Assembly (NCBI GenBank): GCA_902782125.1
Contig: CACZMA010000004.1
Span: forward strand, 186,001 to 250,000
Source of the DNA: Oscillospiraceae bacterium
Lineage (GTDB): Bacteria > Bacillota > Clostridia > Saccharofermentanales > Saccharofermentanaceae
Direction: 5' to 3'
Length of the DNA stretch: 64,000 bases
Part shown: one piece after another, positions 60,154-64,000 of the stretch
Numbering within the stretch: the stretch's first letter is position 1
How the letters are laid out: each line of letters opens with the position of its first letter
The notes under the pieces: generated by a model
What the model was told of the DNA's origin: nothing
Database searches by the model: none
The model's input: only the letters and a program-made list of their open reading frames with translations
Position numbers and translations under genes: made by a program

Positions 60154-62406
60154 ATGAGCTACTGCAATGTTATCTTAAGAGGCGCTGTCAAACAGACTGA
60201 TGTCCTTTACACATATAAGATCCCGGAAACACTTGAAGGCAAAGTGGTTCCGGGGTGTCTTTGCAGCGTTCCCTTCGGCAAGGGCAACCGTCTTAAGAGT
60301 GCATTGGTAACGGAAGTAACTGCTGAATGTTCATCAAGTTACAAGGTCAAAGATGTATCGGCTCTGGTATCAGATATACCTGTCGTAACGGATGATCAGC
60401 TGGCAATATTGGATAAAGTCGCCTCCCGGTATAACTGTACCAGGGGCGAGGCAGCCGAACTCATGATCCCGTCATGCGTTGAGACACATAAGAATAAGAG
60501 TGTCGCTTTCGTTGAGATCGCAGATAAAGACGAGGCCGAAAGTGTGCTCCGAGAGGGTTCTCTCAGGTCTTCCGCGCATATCAATATCCTGGAATATCTT
60601 CTCGAGAACGGGCCTTCTGACCGTAAGGAAGTACTATACGGATGCCGGGCTTCTGCCAGTCAGCTCAAGGCTGTCATCGACAAAGGCCTTGTGAGATCTT
60701 ATAAGACGAGGGCAGAGGACAGCGAAGTAACGTCTGAATTTGAATTCGAAGACGTTCCCGACCGCGGATTTACTGAAGAGCATGACCTTAATACAGATCA
60801 GCAGAATGCAGTAAAGAAGATCATGGAAGGCGATAAGGCCGTCTATCTTCTGTATGGCATAACGGGCAGCGGTAAGACAGAAGTGTATCTTAACTGCGCA
60901 CGCCAAACGATCGAGAACGGCGGAAACGTGCTCTATATGGTCCCCGAGATCTCGCTTACGCCTCAGTCCATCAACTGGATCAGAGGCAGGCTCGGTGACA
61001 GTGTCGCTGTCCTCCACAGCAGACTTACAGACAATCAGAGATATGTTCAGTGGGACAGGATAAGAAGAGGTATCGCCAGGATCGTCGTGGCTCCGAGGAG
61101 CGGCGTTTTCGCGCCGATACCGAACCTCAAGCTCATTGTCATAGATGAAGAGCATGACGGTTCGTACAGGTCAGAGACGCATCCGAGGTATTCTGCCAAA
61201 GAGATCGCCAGGATGAGATCATCCATAACCGGGGCCAAGATCATCCTGGGTTCTGCCACGCCTTCGATCGAGAGCTTTTATGCTGCAACACATGACGTAT
61301 ATGAGATGGTCGAGCTTAAGACAAGAGCGAGGAAACAGGCAAGGCTCCCCGAGACTGTTCCCGTCGACATGAAGGAACAGATCAAGCTCGGAAGCGGTGA
61401 GATGCTGTCGGTTCCGCTCAGGCAGGCCATATCTGTAGCGTTGTCGGAACGTAAGCAGATAATGCTCTTCCTTAACAGACGCGGCTACTCGAGGACTCTT
61501 GTCTGCAGTGACTGCGGTACCGCCGCGACTTGTGTTAACTGTTCAGTCGCCATGACACTTCATAACAACAAGCGTACCGGTAAGCAGAATCTCGTCTGCC
61601 ATTACTGCGGCTACACGATCCCTGCCGATACAGCCGAGTGCAGTTCATGCGGCGGGATACATTTTACGCGCGCAGGCTTCGGCACACAGCAGTTAGAGGA
61701 GCTCATCAGGAAACTCTATCCGACAGAGAAAGTTCTCAGGATGGACCAGGACACAACGATGTCTCCCAAAGCATACCGCGACATCATCGACAGCTTTGCC
61801 GCGGGGGAGGCTTCTTTCCTTATCGGTACTCAGATGATCGCGAAAGGGCACGACTTCCCGAATGTTACCGTCGTCGGTATACTCGGAGCAGACCTTATGC
61901 TGGCATCTTCATCCTACCGTGCATCAGAGAGGGCATTCCAGCTTATCACGCAGGCTGCGGGCAGGGCCGGAAGGGCAGATGCTCCCGGTAAAGTGTTCGT
62001 GCAGAGCTACAGACCTGATCTGCCGCTCTTCAGATATGCGCTTACCCAGGATTATGAAGCTTTCTATAAGGCCGAGATCGAATACAGGGAGAAGCTCCTT
62101 CTTCCTCCGTTCAAGGCGTTAGGTGAGCTGATACTGTCTGACGAGAATGAAGAAGACCTCGCCGTTAAAGCGTCTGAACTTAAGGCTTATCTTAAGGATT
62201 TCCTGTCGTATCAGGATGAGAAGCACGGTTTTGAGTTGTTCGGCCCTATGCCCGATGTCATCTATGAACTCAGGGGAAAGTACAGGATGGCTTTTGTCAT
62301 TAAGGCAACGACCAAATCTGCACTTAATGCTATATACAAAAAGATAACAACTGACTTTGATTACAACAGGTATCAGATCAGCTTCAACAATGATCCGGAG
62401 AACTGA
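60154..62406 (+). CDS. priA: Primosomal replication protein N' (PriA helicase)
   Basis: 750 residues; reloads the replisome at stalled forks. The N-terminal DNA-binding part (about 1-200) is followed by helicase Walker A GITGSGKTEVYL, DEEHDGSY (DEAH-type box), GSATPSIESF, and the zinc-binding domain with four CxxC pairs between about residues 450 and 510 (CSDCG, CVNC, CHYCG, CSSCG). The helicase C half has GTQMIAKGHDFPNVTVVGILGAD and QAAGRAGRAD. It lies 12 bases after polC, joining the replication genes. Confidence 0.95.
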   Translation: MSYCNVILRGAVKQTDVLYTYKIPETLEGKVVPGCLCSVPFGKGNRLKSALVTEVTAECSSSYKVKDVSALVSDIPVVTDDQLAILDKVASRYNCTRGEAAELMIPSCVETHKNKSVAFVEIADKDEAESVLREGSLRSSAHINILEYLLENGPSDRKEVLYGCRASASQLKAVIDKGLVRSYKTRAEDSEVTSEFEFEDVPDRGFTEEHDLNTDQQNAVKKIMEGDKAVYLLYGITGSGKTEVYLNCARQTIENGGNVLYMVPEISLTPQSINWIRGRLGDSVAVLHSRLTDNQRYVQWDRIRRGIARIVVAPRSGVFAPIPNLKLIVIDEEHDGSYRSETHPRYSAKEIARMRSSITGAKIILGSATPSIESFYAATHDVYEMVELKTRARKQARLPETVPVDMKEQIKLGSGEMLSVPLRQAISVALSERKQIMLFLNRRGYSRTLVCSDCGTAATCVNCSVAMTLHNNKRTGKQNLVCHYCGYTIPADTAECSSCGGIHFTRAGFGTQQLEELIRKLYPTEKVLRMDQDTTMSPKAYRDIIDSFAAGEASFLIGTQMIAKGHDFPNVTVVGILGADLMLASSSYRASERAFQLITQAAGRAGRADAPGKVFVQSYRPDLPLFRYALTQDYEAFYKAEIEYREKLLLPPFKALGELILSDENEEDLAVKASELKAYLKDFLSYQDEKHGFELFGPMPDVIYELRGKYRMAFVIKATTKSALNAIYKKITTDFDYNRYQISFNNDPEN

Positions 62407-62451
62407 TTTTGTGCGCGTGAGAAGTACACTTGTGCGCCCTCAAAGTATAAA

Positions 62452-62481
62452 TTGACTATATATAAAGGACAATGATAAAAT
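62452..62481 (+). promoter_or_regulatory. dapA promoter
   Basis: TTGACT, 18 bases, TAAAAT. Upstream (62413-62437) lies a weak dyad rich in GC that could be a poor terminator for priA, though it has no T-run. Confidence 0.58.
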
Positions 62482-62490
62482 TCGTAGGAA

Positions 62491-62511
62491 GTAAACAGTC
62501 AGGCTGTTTAC
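62491..62511. promoter_or_regulatory. Inverted repeat at the dapA transcription start
   Basis: A perfect GTAAACAG-TCAGG-CTGTTTAC dyad starts 10 bases after the -10 box. It could be an operator or a 5' hairpin. A TTTTTT run follows 9 bases later, so a leader terminator is also possible. It is too short to be a lysine riboswitch. Confidence 0.5.
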
Positions 62512-62539
62512 ATTTCTGTTTTTTAAGGGGGCAAGACTT

Positions 62540-63442
62540 ATGTCAAATCCTGTTTTTGAAGGTGCTGCAGTAGCTATCATCACACCGTTTTTTGAAGACG
62601 GCGGAATCAACTTTGAAGAGCTCGGTAAGATGATCGAGTTCGAGATCGAGAATAAGATCGATTCTATCGTTATCTGCGGTTCCACCGGTGAAGCTGCAAC
62701 CATGGATCATGAAGAACATGTTGAAGCGATCAAGTATGCCGTCGAGAAGGTTGCAGGAAGAGTTCCCGTCATTGCCGGAACTGGTTCGAACGATACAAAC
62801 TATTGCGTAACCCTCTCCAAGAAGGCTGAAGAGCTTGGTGCAGATGCACTGCTCCTCGTTACCCCTTATTACAACAAGTGCACACAGGAAGGTCTCTATC
62901 AGCACTATAAGAAGGTTGCTACAGCTGTAAGCTGCCCGATCATTCTTTACAATGTTCCTTCCAGGACCAATGTAAACATCAGCCCGGCTCTCCTTAAGAG
63001 ACTGGCCGAGTTTGACAACATTGTCGGAATCAAGGAGTGCAATTTCTCTCAGGTTCCCGATATCTTCAGCCTCTGCGGTGACAGATTTGCCGTATATTCC
63101 GGTGAGGATGCCCTGGCAGTACCCATGGTATCTCTCGGCGGAAAGGGCGTTATCTCTGTTGTTGCCAACATCCTGCCTGAGATCACCAGCAAGATGATGC
63201 ACGATGCACTTGACGGCAGTTACGATACCGCCAGAGCTGCTCAGATCGAGCTCGTACCTCTCATCAACTCTCTGTTCTGCGAGGTTAACCCGATCCCTGT
63301 CAAGGAAGCCATGAATATCCTCGGATGGAATGCCGGCCCCTGCAGACTGCCTCTTTGCGATATGAGCGAAGCAGGACATAAGAGAATGGTGGACACTCTC
63401 GCTCAGTATGATGTATCCGCCATGGACAAATACGTAAAATAA
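62540..63442 (+). CDS. dapA: 4-hydroxy-tetrahydrodipicolinate synthase
   Basis: A 300-residue class I aldolase condensing pyruvate with aspartate semialdehyde, first step of lysine/diaminopimelate synthesis. Seen: VICGSTGEAATM, LLLVTPYYNKCTQEGL, Tyr137 in ILYNVPSRT and Schiff-base Lys165 in GIKECN. The C-terminal GWNAGPCRLPLCDMS matches the family. AAGGGGG lies before ATG. The dapB gene follows after 11 bases, so the two form an operon. Confidence 0.96.
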   Translation: MSNPVFEGAAVAIITPFFEDGGINFEELGKMIEFEIENKIDSIVICGSTGEAATMDHEEHVEAIKYAVEKVAGRVPVIAGTGSNDTNYCVTLSKKAEELGADALLLVTPYYNKCTQEGLYQHYKKVATAVSCPIILYNVPSRTNVNISPALLKRLAEFDNIVGIKECNFSQVPDIFSLCGDRFAVYSGEDALAVPMVSLGGKGVISVVANILPEITSKMMHDALDGSYDTARAAQIELVPLINSLFCEVNPIPVKEAMNILGWNAGPCRLPLCDMSEAGHKRMVDTLAQYDVSAMDKYVK

Positions 63443-63453
63443 TCGGAGTTAAT

Positions 63454-64000
63454 ATGGTTAAGGTCTTTCTTAATGGTTGTTGCGGAAGAATGGGCAGGGC
63501 TATAGCCTGCCTTTGCAAGGACAGCGATGAGTATACCATCGTCGCAGGCTGTGACATGATGCCGGGCGAGGATATGTCTTTCCCTGTGTATAAGGACCCG
63601 AATGAATCAACTGAAGATTTTGATGTTATCATCGATTTCTCCAATGCCAAGGCAGTTCCTTCGATCCTTGCTTTTGCTATAGCTAAGAGCAAACCCTTCA
63701 TTTGCTGCACAACTGCTCTGGATGAGGCAACGCTGGCTCAGATCGATAAGGCGTCTGAACAGATCGCAGTATTCAGATCTGCAAACATGAGCCTTGGTAT
63801 CAACATCATGCTCGAACTCATCAAGAAGGCTGCAGCAACGCTCTATCCCGATTACGACATTGAGATACTCGAAGCTCACCATAATCGTAAGCTCGATGCT
63901 CCTTCCGGTACTGCAGTTATGCTCGCAGATGCCGTTAAGGAGACTGTTCCTGATGAGATGGAGCTCATCTATGACAGACATTCTGTCAATGAAGCCAGGA
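63454..64000 (+). CDS. dapB: 4-hydroxy-tetrahydrodipicolinate reductase (3' partial)
   Basis: The gene runs off the right edge after 182 codons. ATG 63454 has CGGAG upstream. Seen: the nucleotide-binding VFLNGCCGRMGRAIACL, VIIDFSNAKAVPSIL, and the catalytic EAHHNRKLDAPSGTAVML with the key histidine pair and lysine. The usual GTTG of the second motif reads CTTALDE. It makes tetrahydrodipicolinate from the DapA product. Confidence 0.93.
   Translation, partial: MVKVFLNGCCGRMGRAIACLCKDSDEYTIVAGCDMMPGEDMSFPVYKDPNESTEDFDVIIDFSNAKAVPSILAFAIAKSKPFICCTTALDEATLAQIDKASEQIAVFRSANMSLGINIMLELIKKAAATLYPDYDIEILEAHHNRKLDAPSGTAVMLADAVKETVPDEMELIYDRHSVNEAR

Noticed and set aside
62399..62451. Strong terminator after priA
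   Set aside because: The GCGCGTGAG/CTTGTGCGC stem has three wobble pairs and no following T-run; it is only a weak dyad.

Overview
The window reads as chromosome of a Gram-positive, low-to-moderate G+C Clostridia-type bacterium (Bacillota). The supporting signs are a PolC-type replicative polymerase, an IspH fused to ribosomal protein S1, ScpA/ScpB, the rpsB-tsf-pyrH-frr-uppS-cdsA-dxr-rseP-ispG-polC gene order, sortase-type (L/V)PATG surface proteins, TTG starts and AGGAGG-type ribosome sites. The exact genus cannot be read from the sequence; a gut or rumen relative of the Oscillospirales/Saccharofermentans group is my guess.

Layout. 1-3.3 kb: the 3' end of a large wall-anchored adhesin (SpaA/Cna-B and VaFE repeats). 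3.4-6.2 kb (minus strand): an aminotransferase and a degenerate GGDEF-EAL protein. 6.3-21.9 kb: housekeeping genes (YraN, aspartate aminotransferase-purB, cysteine desulfurase-thiI, a HypE/AIR-synthase-like protein, glyA, rarA, dtd, clpX, ROK kinase, valS, a membrane protein). 22.0-25.2 kb (minus strand): a two-component system followed by rluF, divergent from two lipoprotein genes. 27.3-37.9 kb: an rRNA methyltransferase, an RluA enzyme, ileS, an M50 protease, scpA-scpB-rpiR-cmk-ispH/rpsA. 38.0-42.5 kb: an AT-richer giant adhesin gene broken by one -1 frameshift just before its wall-sorting part. 42.7-42.9 kb: two proline tRNA genes. 43.0-45.8 kb: a cysteine-rich SleB-like hydrolase, thyA, a histidine phosphatase and folA. 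45.9-62.4 kb: rpsB-tsf, an inserted lipoprotein gene, then pyrH through polC and priA. 62.5-64 kb: dapA and the start of dapB.

Working together: cysteine desulfurase plus ThiI point to 4-thiouridine in tRNA. Dxr, IspG and IspH supply isoprenoids by the MEP route, with UppS making the wall lipid carrier and DapA/DapB the lysine/diaminopimelate for peptidoglycan. ThyA and FolA form the thymidylate cycle.

Most striking points: (1) PolC keeps its polymerase and PHP residues, but its embedded proofreading exonuclease has lost the catalytic acidic residues; (2) the giant adhesin has a -1 frameshift at a GGGG run that decides whether it carries its VPATG wall anchor, beside an exact in-frame 18-nt repeat; (3) the IspH-S1 fusion has a candidate internal promoter and ribosome site for making S1 alone; (4) a wall hydrolase carries nine cysteines in 25 residues.

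No CRISPR array, insertion sequence, prophage or rRNA gene was seen. The only stretch over 300 bases without a protein gene is about 42.53-42.98 kb, which holds a terminator, two tRNAs and promoters.
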